This document shows positions 8,438-16,979 of a stretch of DNA of 64,000 nucleotides, piece by piece. Numbering within the stretch: the first letter of the stretch is position 1; each line of letters starts with the position of its first letter. The notes below the pieces were generated by a model that had not been told where the DNA came from, made no database searches, and saw only the letters and a program-made list of their open reading frames with translations. This DNA comes from Sorangium aterium (lineage in GTDB: Bacteria; Myxococcota_A; Polyangia; Polyangiales; Polyangiaceae), in contig NZ_JAQNDK010000002.1 of the NCBI RefSeq assembly GCF_028368935.1, forward strand, positions 1,550,001-1,614,000, given 5' to 3'. Made by a program: the position numbers and the translations under genes.

Positions 8438-10978
8438 TTACATCGCATCCCGGCGCGGCGCCGCCCCTACGGGAAGCGTGAAATGGAACGTCGTGTGACC
8501 CCCCTCGGGGCTCTCGACCCAGATCCTGCCGTCGTGGGCCTCGACGAGCCGCTTCGCGATGTACAGGCCGAGGCCGAGGCCGACCACGCGCTCCTCCTTC
8601 GCCTTTCCCCGGAAGAAGCGCTCGAACAGGAGCGGGAGATCCTCGGCCGGGATCCCACGGCCGCTGTTCCGGATGGAGATCTGGACCGCGTCGTCGCGCC
8701 GCTCCAGCGCCACCTGTATCGGGGTCTCTGGATCACCGTACTTCACGGCATTGGAGATGAGGTTGCTGAGCACCTGCTCGACGCGCCCGGCGTCCGCGCG
8801 CACGATCGGGATCTCGCCGCGGCTCTCGACGTCGACGGCGCGCCCCTCGGTCTCGCTCGCCATCCGCTCGACGACCGCCTCCACGAGCGCGCGCAGGTCG
8901 ATGGGAGCGCGGTCGATCGCGAGGCGACGCGACTCGATCTGGGAGATGTCCGTGAGATCGGAGACCATCCGCCCGAGCCGCTTGGCGCTCGCCAGGATGT
9001 GTCCCGCCCTCGTCTTCACCGCGGTCGCGACCTGGGGCTTCCGTTCGAGCTGGGTCGCATAGCCGATGATCGTCGTCACGGGCTGCTTCAGGTCGTGCGC
9101 GACGACCGACGTCCACTCTTCCTTGAGCCGCTCGAGCTCCTTGAGCCGGGTGATGTCGTCGAACACGACGACCGCGCCGAGCAGCTTGCCGTTCCCGTCG
9201 ACGATGGGGCCCGCGCTCGCGAGCACCGCCAGCATGGTGCCATCGGCGCGTCGGAGCGACAGCTCCCTCGAGCTCGTGACCTCGCCACGCAGCGCGCCCG
9301 CCGACGGCTGCTCCTCGTCCGTGAGGGGCTGTCCGTCGGGCAGGCACAGCCACCATGCGCCCGGCAGCCCGGGCGGCGAGTCTGTCCCGGCGAGCTCCTG
9401 GGCGCGGCGATTCCGGGCGATCTGCGCGCCGGCCCGGTCGAGGAGGAGGATGCCGACCGGCGAGCGCTCGATGACCGCGTGGAGCCAGCGCCGCTCGGCC
9501 GCGAGCTGTCCGAGGAGCTGCTCGCGCTCCTCGTCGGCGAGCTTCTCCGAGGTGACGTCGCGCGAGATGCCGATCCCGGCGATCGGGTTTCCGTGCTCGT
9601 CGCGCTGGATCGTGATGTGGGTCGAGACCCAGCGGGTCCGGCGGCTCCTGTCGATGATCCGGAAGGTGAGCCTACCGCCGGCCGCGGCCATGTGCTCGAC
9701 GAACGCATGATAGCGCCCGACGTCCTCGGGATGGATCAGGGTGACGAACAGCTCAGGGTCCTCGTACCAGGCCTCGGGCGGATAGCCGGTGTGATCGAGG
9801 ACGGCGGGGTTGATGTACTCGTAGCCCCCTTCCGGGCCGAGCCGTATATGGAAGATGACGTCGCTCGCGTGCTCCGCGATCATCCGCAGGCGCTCTTCGC
9901 TGAGCCGCAAGGCTCGATCGGCGCGCCGCTGCTCGGTGACGTCGAGGGCCGTGCCGATCATCCGCAGCGGAGAGCCGTCCTCGGCGCGGAGCACGTCCGC
10001 CTCGGTGTGGAGGAAGCGCTCTTCGCCGTTCGGGCGGACGATCCGGTAATCGACACAATAGGGCAGGGTGCCCTGGAGCGCGAGGTCGACGGCGCGTATC
10101 ACACCCTCTCGGTCCTCCGGGTGGATGCGGTCGATGAACCGCTCGTAGGTGATCGTGCCGGCGTCGCGGGACAGGCCCAGCATTCGATAACACTCGTCGG
10201 ACCAGAGCAGCTCATTGCTTGGAATGTGCCAGTCCCAGTTGCCCAGCTTCGCCAACCTCTGCGCGCGGGCGAGGCTGTCCTCGCTCAGCCGGAGCGCTGC
10301 CTCCGTCTGCCTCGCTTCCGCGATCGTCGCGTGGAGCTGCTCGCGCGAGCGCTCGAGCTCGTGGTTCTCCCGCTCCAGCTGCTCGATCCGTGCGCGCTGG
10401 GCGTGCAGCTCGGCGGCGGTGAGCGCCATCCCGAAGAGGCTCGACAAGGCGCCCGCGATCTCGAGCAGCTCGGCCTCCGGGAGGGCGGGCTGCGCCGTGG
10501 CGCAGAGCAGCACCGCGCGCAGGGTGCCGGCGAAGGCGATGGGGATCGCGAACGCGTGGGTACAGCCGCAGCGTCGGCGCAGATGGCCGGCGTCCAGGAG
10601 CGCGTCGGCGCTCTCGTCCTCGGGCGCGACCTGCACGATGCCCGTGCGGGCGGCGGCGCCGGCGAGGCTCGGGGCGTCGAGCGGCAGGCGCCGCAGGGGG
10701 TCCAGCGAGTCCGCGCTGCCGCCTGCGCAGGCGACGAGCCCGAGCGGGTGCGGCGCCTGCGCGACATCGTAGAGGCAGGCGATGTCGGCGTGGAGGACGC
10801 GCGCCGCCGCCGCCACGATCGCTTGCTGCGGACCGTCATCGCCGGCGCGCGAGAGGGCCATCGACGCGTCGGCCACGGCGCGTGCCAGCGTGTCGTCCGG
10901 CGCCGACGGATCTTCGCGGCGTCGTTCCCTGGACGGTCCACCCCGTTCGGCACCGCGCCCTCTGTCGTCGCTGTTCAA
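8438..10978 (-). CDS. GAF-PAS-PAS-PAS sensor histidine kinase
   Basis: An 846-residue soluble sensor kinase. Order: Arg-rich N-tail, GAF (about 35-205), coiled coil (about 205-235), three PAS/PAC modules (about 240-360, 365-490, 500-620), HisKA with SVVAHDLKQPV (phospho-acceptor H628), and HATPase_c with N-box NLISNAVKY, G1 NSGRGI and G2 GLGLGLY. There is no transmembrane segment and no receiver domain, so it should phosphorylate a separate response regulator. None is adjacent, so it is an orphan kinase, a common arrangement in myxobacteria. The GAF has a CGCTHAFAIPI stretch; the ligand is unknown. Confidence 0.93.
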   Translation of the reverse strand: MNSDDRGRGAERGGPSRERRREDPSAPDDTLARAVADASMALSRAGDDGPQQAIVAAAARVLHADIACLYDVAQAPHPLGLVACAGGSADSLDPLRRLPLDAPSLAGAAARTGIVQVAPEDESADALLDAGHLRRRCGCTHAFAIPIAFAGTLRAVLLCATAQPALPEAELLEIAGALSSLFGMALTAAELHAQRARIEQLERENHELERSREQLHATIAEARQTEAALRLSEDSLARAQRLAKLGNWDWHIPSNELLWSDECYRMLGLSRDAGTITYERFIDRIHPEDREGVIRAVDLALQGTLPYCVDYRIVRPNGEERFLHTEADVLRAEDGSPLRMIGTALDVTEQRRADRALRLSEERLRMIAEHASDVIFHIRLGPEGGYEYINPAVLDHTGYPPEAWYEDPELFVTLIHPEDVGRYHAFVEHMAAAGGRLTFRIIDRSRRTRWVSTHITIQRDEHGNPIAGIGISRDVTSEKLADEEREQLLGQLAAERRWLHAVIERSPVGILLLDRAGAQIARNRRAQELAGTDSPPGLPGAWWLCLPDGQPLTDEEQPSAGALRGEVTSSRELSLRRADGTMLAVLASAGPIVDGNGKLLGAVVVFDDITRLKELERLKEEWTSVVAHDLKQPVTTIIGYATQLERKPQVATAVKTRAGHILASAKRLGRMVSDLTDISQIESRRLAIDRAPIDLRALVEAVVERMASETEGRAVDVESRGEIPIVRADAGRVEQVLSNLISNAVKYGDPETPIQVALERRDDAVQISIRNSGRGIPAEDLPLLFERFFRGKAKEERVVGLGLGLYIAKRLVEAHDGRIWVESPEGGHTTFHFTLPVGAAPRRDAM

Positions 10979-11040
10979 TCCGCCCCTTGCGCCTTCTACC
11001 CGGATGCTGGTGAGCGCGAAGCGAGACTATCACGAGCCTC

Positions 11041-11110
11041 CGCGCCGCAACCTGGTTCACGCGGAGCCTTCGCGCGGAGCCTTCGTCGCGCCGCAACCTG
11101 GTTCACGCGG
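11041..11110. repeat. 24-base direct repeat, two copies
   Basis: The 24-mer beginning CGCGCCGCAACCTGG and ending TTCACGCGG occurs identically at 11041-11064 and 11087-11110. Between the copies, the 12-mer GCGGAGCCTTCG occurs at 11061-11072 and again at 11074-11085. The core GCAACCTGG is related to the GCAACC-type repeats on both sides of the transposase gene. Confidence 0.8.
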
Positions 11111-11689
11111 CCGTCCACAGCCCGGGCCGGTGCAGGCCGGCGGCGGCTCTGCGGCGCCCGCGCCGGCCGAGGAGGACCCGGGCGAGGAAATACGCAACGG
11201 CCAGCGCGCTGGGAGGCGGCTACTGGGCGGCGTCGCTCCCTTGTGGCGAAGGTCAAGCGCTCCCGTACCTCTCGAAGTGCGTGGGCGATTTGTATACTGA
11301 CGGCAACCTCCCATCGTCGCTGTAGGGGTCGAACGCCGCCGGGCGCACCCAGGCCTGCAGAGGTGGCATATCTCGGTTGCGCCGCACAAGTGCGCGGGCT
11401 CTGGCTCCGTGATGGCCAATCCCACCCGGACAGGGGAATTCCGGTGAACCATCGTGCCGACGGCGGCGCTTCCTCGCGGCGTGCGCAGAGGCGCACCTCA
11501 TGATTCACGCTATGCAGGAAGCCCCCCCGGCGTTTGCGCGGCGAGGTTCCAGCTGGCTTTCATCCTCCCCCGTTCAGAAGCGTCTTCGCGGCCCGTCGAT
11601 GCCATACGGCTGGGCGCCGTAGATGCGCAAGAGAAAACGTGAGTTACAGTGTGAGCGTTGCGGTTCCAGGTTCGGACCCCACCCAGGTT

Positions 11690-11810
11690 GGCACGGCGGA
11701 CCCAGCGGACCGAAGGTTTGCATCGGGTCCGACCCAGGTTGGAGGTGGGCCAGGTTCGCAGACCAGGTTGGCGTTCCGACCTGGGTCGGACTAACAGCAA
11801 CCCAGGTCAG
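11690..11810. repeat. Cluster of ACCCAGGTTGG-type repeats with an inverted pair
   Basis: The core ACCCAGGTTGG recurs at about 11691 and 11732, with variants at about 11752, 11762 and 11801. CCGACCCAGGTTGG (11729-11742) and CCGACCTGGGTCGG (11777-11790) form an inverted pair with one mismatch over 14 bases and a 34-base spacer. GCAACCCAGGTCAG at 11797-11810 recurs with one change beyond the transposase at 13154-13167. The layout resembles REP/BIME elements mobilised by RAYT proteins. Confidence 0.65.
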
Positions 11811-11939
11811 GCTGGGGAGTAGGCAACGGCTCCAGCTCAGGTGGCGGACCGCCAGGCGGCCGCCACCCGCGAAGCTTGGTCGAGCAGCGAAATGATTGAC
11901 GAAAACCCGTGGCACAAAGCTTGTCATGGTGCACCTGTC

Positions 11940-12860
11940 ATGAGCCAGCCCCGCGAGATCGCTGCCGGAGCCACCTACCTCATCACCCGTCGCGTCCTGC
12001 GCCGGCACCTGCTCTTCCGCCCGGACGCGGCAATCACCCGGCTCCTCGTCTACGTCCTCGCGGTGTCGACCCGCCGTTACGGCATCGAGGTCCATGCGCT
12101 CTGCGCCATGTCAACGCATCTGCACCTGGTCGTGACAGACACGAGGGGCGTCCTGCCGCGGTTCTTGCAATTCTTCCATCGCATCGTCGCGCTCGGCACG
12201 AAGGTGCTTCGCGGGTGGGAAGGCCCCGTGTGGGACCACGAGGCCACGAGCGTGGTGCGGCTGCTGACGCGCGCGGCGGTGGTGGAGAAGATTGCTTACG
12301 TCATGGCGAATCCCGTCGCCGCTGGCCTGGTGCAGCATGCTCGCGAGTGGCCGGGCGCCAAGGTAAATGTGGACGAGCTCGGTCGCGGCGTGCTGCGCGC
12401 GGCACGGCCTTCGGTGTATCTCGACCCGGAAAACCCCCAGTGGCCCGAGGAGGTGACCGTCTCGCTCGCGCTTCCGCCGGCCATCGGGCAGGACAGCGCG
12501 GAGAGCTTTCGCCAGGATGTCTCTGCCGAGCTCGAGCGACAGGAAGCGCGGGCCCGCGCGGAGGTGCAGCGACGAGGACTTCGCTTCTTGGGCGCCGAGA
12601 GGGCCAGTAGGGTGTCCCCTTACGAGCGCGTGACGAGCTTCGAGCCGCTGCGCGACGGCAATCCGACGTTTGCGGTTGGTCGCAATCAGGGGGACGCGTG
12701 GCGAATCGCAGGTGCCGCTGTGCGTGCGTTTCGAGCGTCGTACCGTGCGGCACTCGAACGATGGTGTGCCGGCGTGCGCAGCGCTGTATTCCCCGCGGGG
12801 ACGTGGTGGATGCGCACGTTTCACGGCGCCAGCGTGGCCGACGTCGTGCTCACGGTGTAG
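11940..12860 (+). CDS. REP-associated tyrosine transposase (RAYT, IS200/Y1-like)
   Basis: About 306 residues from the ATG at 11940, where the family N-terminus (PREIAAGATYLITRRVLRR) begins; an upstream in-frame ATG at 11841 would add a 33-residue tail unlike the family. It shows the HUH motif as STHLHLVV (His-Leu-His) and the catalytic-helix region EKIAYVMANPVAAGLV with a candidate nucleophilic Tyr. These enzymes cut and join single-stranded DNA at hairpins and are linked to the spread of REP elements. Related short repeats and hairpins lie on both sides. The C-terminal third (after about residue 180) is an extension of unknown role. Confidence 0.85.
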   Translation: MSQPREIAAGATYLITRRVLRRHLLFRPDAAITRLLVYVLAVSTRRYGIEVHALCAMSTHLHLVVTDTRGVLPRFLQFFHRIVALGTKVLRGWEGPVWDHEATSVVRLLTRAAVVEKIAYVMANPVAAGLVQHAREWPGAKVNVDELGRGVLRAARPSVYLDPENPQWPEEVTVSLALPPAIGQDSAESFRQDVSAELERQEARARAEVQRRGLRFLGAERASRVSPYERVTSFEPLRDGNPTFAVGRNQGDAWRIAGAAVRAFRASYRAALERWCAGVRSAVFPAGTWWMRTFHGASVADVVLTV

Positions 12861-13356
12861 AGCGTTAGCAGCGGCGCGGCAGGGAGGCGGGCAGGACGGG
12901 CAAGGGCATCCGCGCCTTGTCGTGGGGCGCGTCCGTCTGGGGCCGGCGGTGTGGACGGCCGAAGCGGCGTGCTGCGGTATACCCTTTCGTACGGCTGCAG
13001 GCGGTGCCGAACGCGTAGGAAGCGGCGTCAGAGGCAGCGAGCTGTACGCTATGGTTGGCCGAGCGGGATGATTCCTATCGGAAGGCGAACCCATGGGATA
13101 GTCATTCCGGGTAGCCGCGGCCGCACTCCCGGCCGCGGCCACCTGGTCGCGATGCAACCTAGGTCAGTCGTTTTGGGGCGTTTTGGGGCCGGGGCCGACG
13201 CAACCCGGGTCGTTTGGGTAGGGTCGTTTGCCTGCTCAATCCGTGTCAGGTGCTGTTGGAACGGGCGTTTTTACCCGGTTGTCGTGCACCGGGCGGGAAC
13301 GTCGGCTGGCGTGGCCGAGCCAGAGCGTGCGATAGAAGCCGCGGGAACACGGTAAG
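12861..13356. other. Gene-free region downstream of the RAYT gene
   Basis: About 500 bases without a supported gene. They contain a strong hairpin at 13114-13139, GCAACC-type repeats at 13154-13167 (GCAACCTAGGTCAG) and 13200-13212 (GCAACCCGGGTCG), and a doubled GTTTTGGGGC-like motif around 13170-13190. The repeats match those left of the transposase, so this looks like the right flank of a RAYT-associated element. Confidence 0.5.
13114..13139. repeat. Perfect 10-bp hairpin
   Basis: GCCGCGGCCG (13114-13123) and its exact reverse complement CGGCCGCGGC (13130-13139) are separated by six bases. It has no T-run, so a REP-type hairpin is more likely than an intrinsic terminator. It lies about 250 bases beyond the transposase stop. 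Confidence 0.7.
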
Positions 13357-13860
13357 ATGCACCTAGGCACGGTGTGGTACCGGGGAGACGGAGCCGCCCG
13401 CAAGGACGGTGTGCGCGGCGCGACCGACGTTGCGGCGGGGGCGGCGGGCGGACGCCGCAGCTGCGCTGCGCTCGGCACGGGACAGGTGGCGTGCTGGGGT
13501 TGGGACCTCAACGGCCAGAGCGGCGGCGGGCCCATCTTCGACAGCGCCGACGAGGTCGTCGAGGTCGTCGGCGTCACCCTCCTCGAGAGCGTTGCCGGTG
13601 CGAGGGCCGTCGTCGCCGGCAGGCGCCACAGCTGCGCGCTGCTCGACGACGGCAGCGTCGTGTGCTGGGGCTCCAACCAGAGCGGCCAGCTCGGCTCCTA
13701 GGAAAACCAACCTGGTCTCCGTGCCGGTGCGGGCGGCGATCGACATGCGCGCGGTCCCCTCTCGCCGCCGGGCGGGAGCACACCTCCGCGCAGGACGAGG
13801 AGGGCGGGGTGTTCTGCTGGGGCAGCGACGGCCAAGGTCAGATCGGGACCGGGCGACAGG
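13357..13860 (+). pseudogene. RCC1-repeat protein remnant (frameshifted)
   Basis: The first frame (13357-13701) carries two RCC1-type repeats, each ending in a CWG...GQ signature (QVACWGWDLNGQS and SVVCWGSNQSGQLG), then stops. The similarity continues in the next frame (NLVSVPVRAAIDMRAV) and again in the third frame (GVFCWGSDGQGQIGTG). Two frameshifts within about 100 bases make this a decayed gene. Intact family members are surface or secreted beta-propellers in myxobacteria. No signal peptide remains, so the 5' end is probably also lost. Confidence 0.75.
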
Positions 13861-13897
13861 GACGCGCGCCGCGTGGAAGCTCGCGGCCGTGTCAGGG

Positions 13898-14387
13898 ATG
13901 GCCGGCGCCCTCGCCCCGGGCGCTGCCCTCGCCGATCCGATGCGGCGTTTTCAGATGGATCTCGCCTTCGGTGCGCGCGCGGGCAGCGGCGTGCGGGTCC
14001 TCGAGGGCAGGCTGCTCCTCGGCTGGTGCGGGTCTACCGGCCCGACAGCGCGTCGTGGGTTCCGTACCTCTCCGCGGGCTCTCGGCGAGCGCCGGCGAGC
14101 GCCGGCTCGACCGACGTTGACGATCGTCGTGGCTTCGACGGCGAGGTGCGCGTCGCGCGCTACACGCTCGGTCCCCCGTCACGCCGGTCTACTTCTTCGC
14201 CGGGACGTTGAGCGACAGGCTCCCCGAGGCCGGCGGCGCGTTCGGCGCGCGCGTGGCCCTCGGCCCCGGCCTGCCCGTGCAGTGGCGCATAATCTTCGAG
14301 GTCGCCCTTGTGCCCAACCACGTCGAGGTCGCGTACGAGAACGGCTCGTCTCACCGGCTGGGCGGGGCGGTCGGGTACAGCTGCTGA
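13898..14387 (+). pseudogene. Decayed gene of unknown family, possibly outer-membrane barrel
   Basis: Coding-like text runs in one frame (signal-like AGALAPGAALA, then RRFQMDLAFGARAGSGV). It moves to another frame (FDGEVRVARYTLGP), and after a further shift near 14170 continues as VTPVYFFAGTLSDRLPEAGG and FEVALVPNHVEVAYENG to a TGA at 14385. Alternating polar/hydrophobic strands and Gly-rich turns suggest a beta-barrel or lectin-like sandwich, but no family was recognised. The second remnant lies directly after the RCC1 remnant. Confidence 0.5.
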
Positions 14388-14411
14388 AGCGCGCCGGCGC
14401 TACCCGCGCCC

Positions 14412-15752
14412 TCACCCCTCGAGATAGGAGCCGAGCTCTCGTTGCCGCGAGCGCGTCCGGAGCTTCTCGAGCAGCTTCGCCTCGATCTGACGGATGCGCT
14501 CCCGCGTCAGCGAGAACGACTGCCCGATCTCCTCGAGCGTCTCGTCCTCGTTGCCGTCGAGGCCGAAGCGGCGCCGCAGGAGCTCGCGCTCGCGCGGCTG
14601 CAGCGAGTCGAGCAGCTCGCGCGTCTGCTCGATCAGGCGGCGCCGGGCCAGCATGTCCGCGGGCGTGGGCTCGTCGTTGGCCAGCAGATCGCCGTACCGG
14701 GTATCCCCCTCTTCGCCGACGGGGGCGTCGAGGCTGAGCGGCTCGAGCGCGAGCTCGCTGATCACCCGCACCTTCTCCACGGTGAGGCCGCTGCGCTCCG
14801 CGATCTCCTCGACGGAAGGCTCGCGCCCCCGCTCCTGCACCAGATCTCGCCGGGCGCGCACCACCTGGCTCCGGATCGCGGTGAGGTGGACCGGCATCCG
14901 AACGGGCTTTCCCTGGTTGAGGATCGTCCGCTTGATGGCCTGCTTGATCCACCACGCGGCGTAGGTGCCGAAGCGGTGGCCGCGGCGGTACTCGAACTTG
15001 TCGGCGGCGCGGATCAGGCCGAGGTTCCCCTCCTGCACAAGGTCGAGCAACGGGACGCCGAAGCGCTGGTGCTCCCGCGCGATGGCGACCGCAAGCCGGA
15101 GGTTCGCCTGGACGAGCTCGGACTTCGCCTGGGCGACGGCGCGGCGCCCCCGGGCGATCGCCGCGAGCGTGGCCTCGATCGTGGCGCGCTCGGCCTTGTC
15201 GGCCTCGGCCGCTGCTGCACGAAGGCTCCGCTCGATGCGCTCCTCGAAGGTCGGATCGAGGCGCAGCTCGGCGAGGCCTGCGGCGAGGCCCGCAAGGGCG
15301 GTCTCCACGCCGTCTTCGGCGATCTGCCGGCCGAGGAGCGAGCGGGCGAGCCCGAGCAGCTCCGCGAGCCGCTTCGCGGAGGCGTCCGCCTCGGGATCAC
15401 CCGCGTCGGCCTCGCACAGCAGATCGCGGAGGCTCAGCGCCCCGACCTGGACGTCCTCCGCCGTCGAGGCGAGCTCGCGCAGGGCGACGGGCGACCGGAC
15501 CCACGCCTCGAAGCAGGCGAGCGTGCCCGCCTCGATACGACGGCCTATCGCGACTTCGCCCTCGCGCGTCAGCGGCTGGCTGCCGGCGAGCGACCGGAAG
15601 TAGAGCTCGGTCGCTCCGAGCGTGGCTTGCGAGCTGGCGGCCTTCGCACGCCGAGCCGGCGCGCGCTCGCCCGCGCGTCCGCCCGCGGAAGCGATGGAAA
15701 CGGGATGACTCGATTCGGACTCGCTCGTCGAGAGCGAGGGACGGAACCTCAT
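14412..15752 (-). CDS. RNA polymerase sigma factor, sigma-70 group 2 (RpoD/RpoS-like)
   Basis: A 446-residue sigma factor. Region 1.2 is ELYFRSLAGSQPLTREGEV; an insertion of about 110 residues follows. Region 2 spans ANLRLAVAIAREH through DLVQEGNLGLIRAADKFEY to GTYAAWWIKQAIKR. Region 3 follows, and region 4 ends with the helix-turn-helix LEEIGQSFSLTRERIRQIE. It lacks the long acidic region 1.1 of a primary sigma factor, so it is a group 2 alternative sigma that should read -35/-10 promoters close to the housekeeping type. It stands alone with a 730-base region upstream. Which regulon it serves cannot be told. Confidence 0.92.
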   Translation of the reverse strand: MRFRPSLSTSESESSHPVSIASAGGRAGERAPARRAKAASSQATLGATELYFRSLAGSQPLTREGEVAIGRRIEAGTLACFEAWVRSPVALRELASTAEDVQVGALSLRDLLCEADAGDPEADASAKRLAELLGLARSLLGRQIAEDGVETALAGLAAGLAELRLDPTFEERIERSLRAAAAEADKAERATIEATLAAIARGRRAVAQAKSELVQANLRLAVAIAREHQRFGVPLLDLVQEGNLGLIRAADKFEYRRGHRFGTYAAWWIKQAIKRTILNQGKPVRMPVHLTAIRSQVVRARRDLVQERGREPSVEEIAERSGLTVEKVRVISELALEPLSLDAPVGEEGDTRYGDLLANDEPTPADMLARRRLIEQTRELLDSLQPRERELLRRRFGLDGNEDETLEEIGQSFSLTRERIRQIEAKLLEKLRTRSRQRELGSYLEG

Positions 15753-16485
15753 TCAATGCGCTCCAGTGTTGCCGCTGCGTCGTACCCGACCGCGAAGGGT
15801 GTGAGGGGGCACGATCATCGATGCGCCTCGATATCCTAACCGCCGAGGACGTAAATAGGAAAACGAATCGACCGTCGACATGGCGCATTTTACCGACGTT
15901 TTTCGGTGTTGTTGCCCCGCTCGGCGCGGCGCGTTCTCGTTGTCCTGGGATGGCGGCGCGCGCGTGGGCGTTGCCGGACGAGCATACATTGCCGGGCGAG
16001 CGGCCGCGTCACGCTCGACCGCGCGGGGGAGGGGGGCCGGAGGGCGCGACGTGACGAAATGGCGGAGGGCCTCGCGAGGGGGTCGCCCTCGAACCGACAC
16101 GGGCGGCCTCGGAGGGGGACACGGCGAGGTCGCGGTATGCCGGGACCGTCCGGCGGGGGGAGGGGGGCGAGACCGGAGCGGGCGGCCTCGTAGGGCGAAG
16201 CGAGGTCGCCACCTGGTGGAGCGGCCGCGACGGGGCGGATGGATCCAAGACGGCAGCGGACGGCACCGCAGGTCGGAAGAATCGACCCGCGCGCGCGGCG
16301 GCGCTGCTGAGCTGCGCTTCGGGGCGAAGCGTTTCGAGGGCGCTTCGGGGTGAAGCGTCTCGGGAACGACGCGGAGCGTCCTGCGCGCCGCTGGCCCTGC
16401 GCCGTCCGGGCAACGGTTGCTATGCTCCGCGCCCGCGCTGCCCTCCGGAGCGGAGAGGTAGCCATTTCACCGAGGAGCGACGCGC
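15753..16485. other. Long intergenic region between sigma factor and ArsC-like gene
   Basis: About 730 bases between divergent genes with no supported coding frame. The A+T-richer part at about 15830-15910, close to the sigma gene, is a plausible promoter zone. Two tandem small hairpins lie at 16315-16357, upstream of the ArsC-like gene. Confidence 0.45.
16315..16357. repeat. Two tandem copies of a small hairpin
   Basis: CGCTTCGGGGCGAAGCG (16315-16331) and CGCTTCGGGGTGAAGCG (16341-16357) are near-identical, 26 bases apart, each able to fold with a 6-7 bp stem and a short G-rich loop. They sit about 130-170 bases before the ArsC-like start. Confidence 0.6.
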
Positions 16486-16845
16486 ATGATCCAGATCTTC
16501 GGCACGGCCAAGTGCAAGGCGACGCGGGCGGCGCAGCGGTTCTTCGCCGACCGGGGCATCAAGGTGCAGCTCGTCGATCTGCGCGAGAAGGGCCTCTCCA
16601 AGGGGGAGCTCGCGAGCGTGGCGCGCGCGGTGGGCGGCGTGCGCGCGCTTTACGACGCGGAGAGCGCGCGGGTGAAGGAGCGGGGCCTCCAGCACCTCGG
16701 CCCGAGCGAGGCGCGGATCGCGGAGCTCCTCGTCGACGATCCGCTCCTGCTCCGCACGCCCATTGTGCGCGACGGGACGCGCGCCTGCGTGGGCGCGGCC
16801 GAGGCGACCTGGAAGGCCTTTGCCGACGCCGCGAAGGGTGGGTAG
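16486..16845 (+). CDS. ArsC/Spx family thioredoxin-like protein
   Basis: A 119-residue protein of the ArsC/Spx superfamily. It begins IQIFGTAKCKATRAAQRFF with a single Cys at the redox position (C10, not CxxC) and continues VQLVDLREKGLSKGELAS. It later has LLRTPIVRDGTRACVGA, matching the RTPI-V pattern of the family with a second Cys. Members act as glutaredoxin-dependent arsenate reductases or as regulators; the Arg residues needed for arsenate reduction cannot be firmly placed. GAGGAG-type ribosome binding site lies ten bases before the ATG. It is monocistronic. Confidence 0.82.
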   Translation: MIQIFGTAKCKATRAAQRFFADRGIKVQLVDLREKGLSKGELASVARAVGGVRALYDAESARVKERGLQHLGPSEARIAELLVDDPLLLRTPIVRDGTRACVGAAEATWKAFADAAKGG

Positions 16846-16979
16846 CGGAAGGGCGGGCTAGGGGATCGGGGGAGGCAGGAGCCGCGTGCGGGCCGAGGCG
16901 CCCCCGAGGGGAGCGCGGTCATGCGACGCCCCGCGTCGCTGGTACATGCGCAACGTTTGTGCCAACGAGGAGACGGCCG

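Larger units (their letters stand above)
10979..11939. other. Gene-poor, repeat-rich region before the RAYT transposase
   Basis: About 960 bases without a convincing gene. Frames here lack recognisable domains and codon texture. The stretch holds a 24-base direct repeat at 11041-11110 and a cluster of ACCCAGGTTGG-type repeats, partly inverted, at 11690-11810. The right end abuts the transposase gene. It probably also contains the kinase promoter (minus strand, near 10979). Confidence 0.5.

Noticed and set aside
11041-11110. 24-base direct repeat considered as CRISPR or attachment sites
   Set aside because: Only two copies, short and self-similar spacer, no cas or integrase gene near.
8483-11503. 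A 1006-codon plus-strand open frame opposite the GAF-PAS kinase
   Set aside because: Antisense frame without domains; the minus strand carries a complete histidine kinase.
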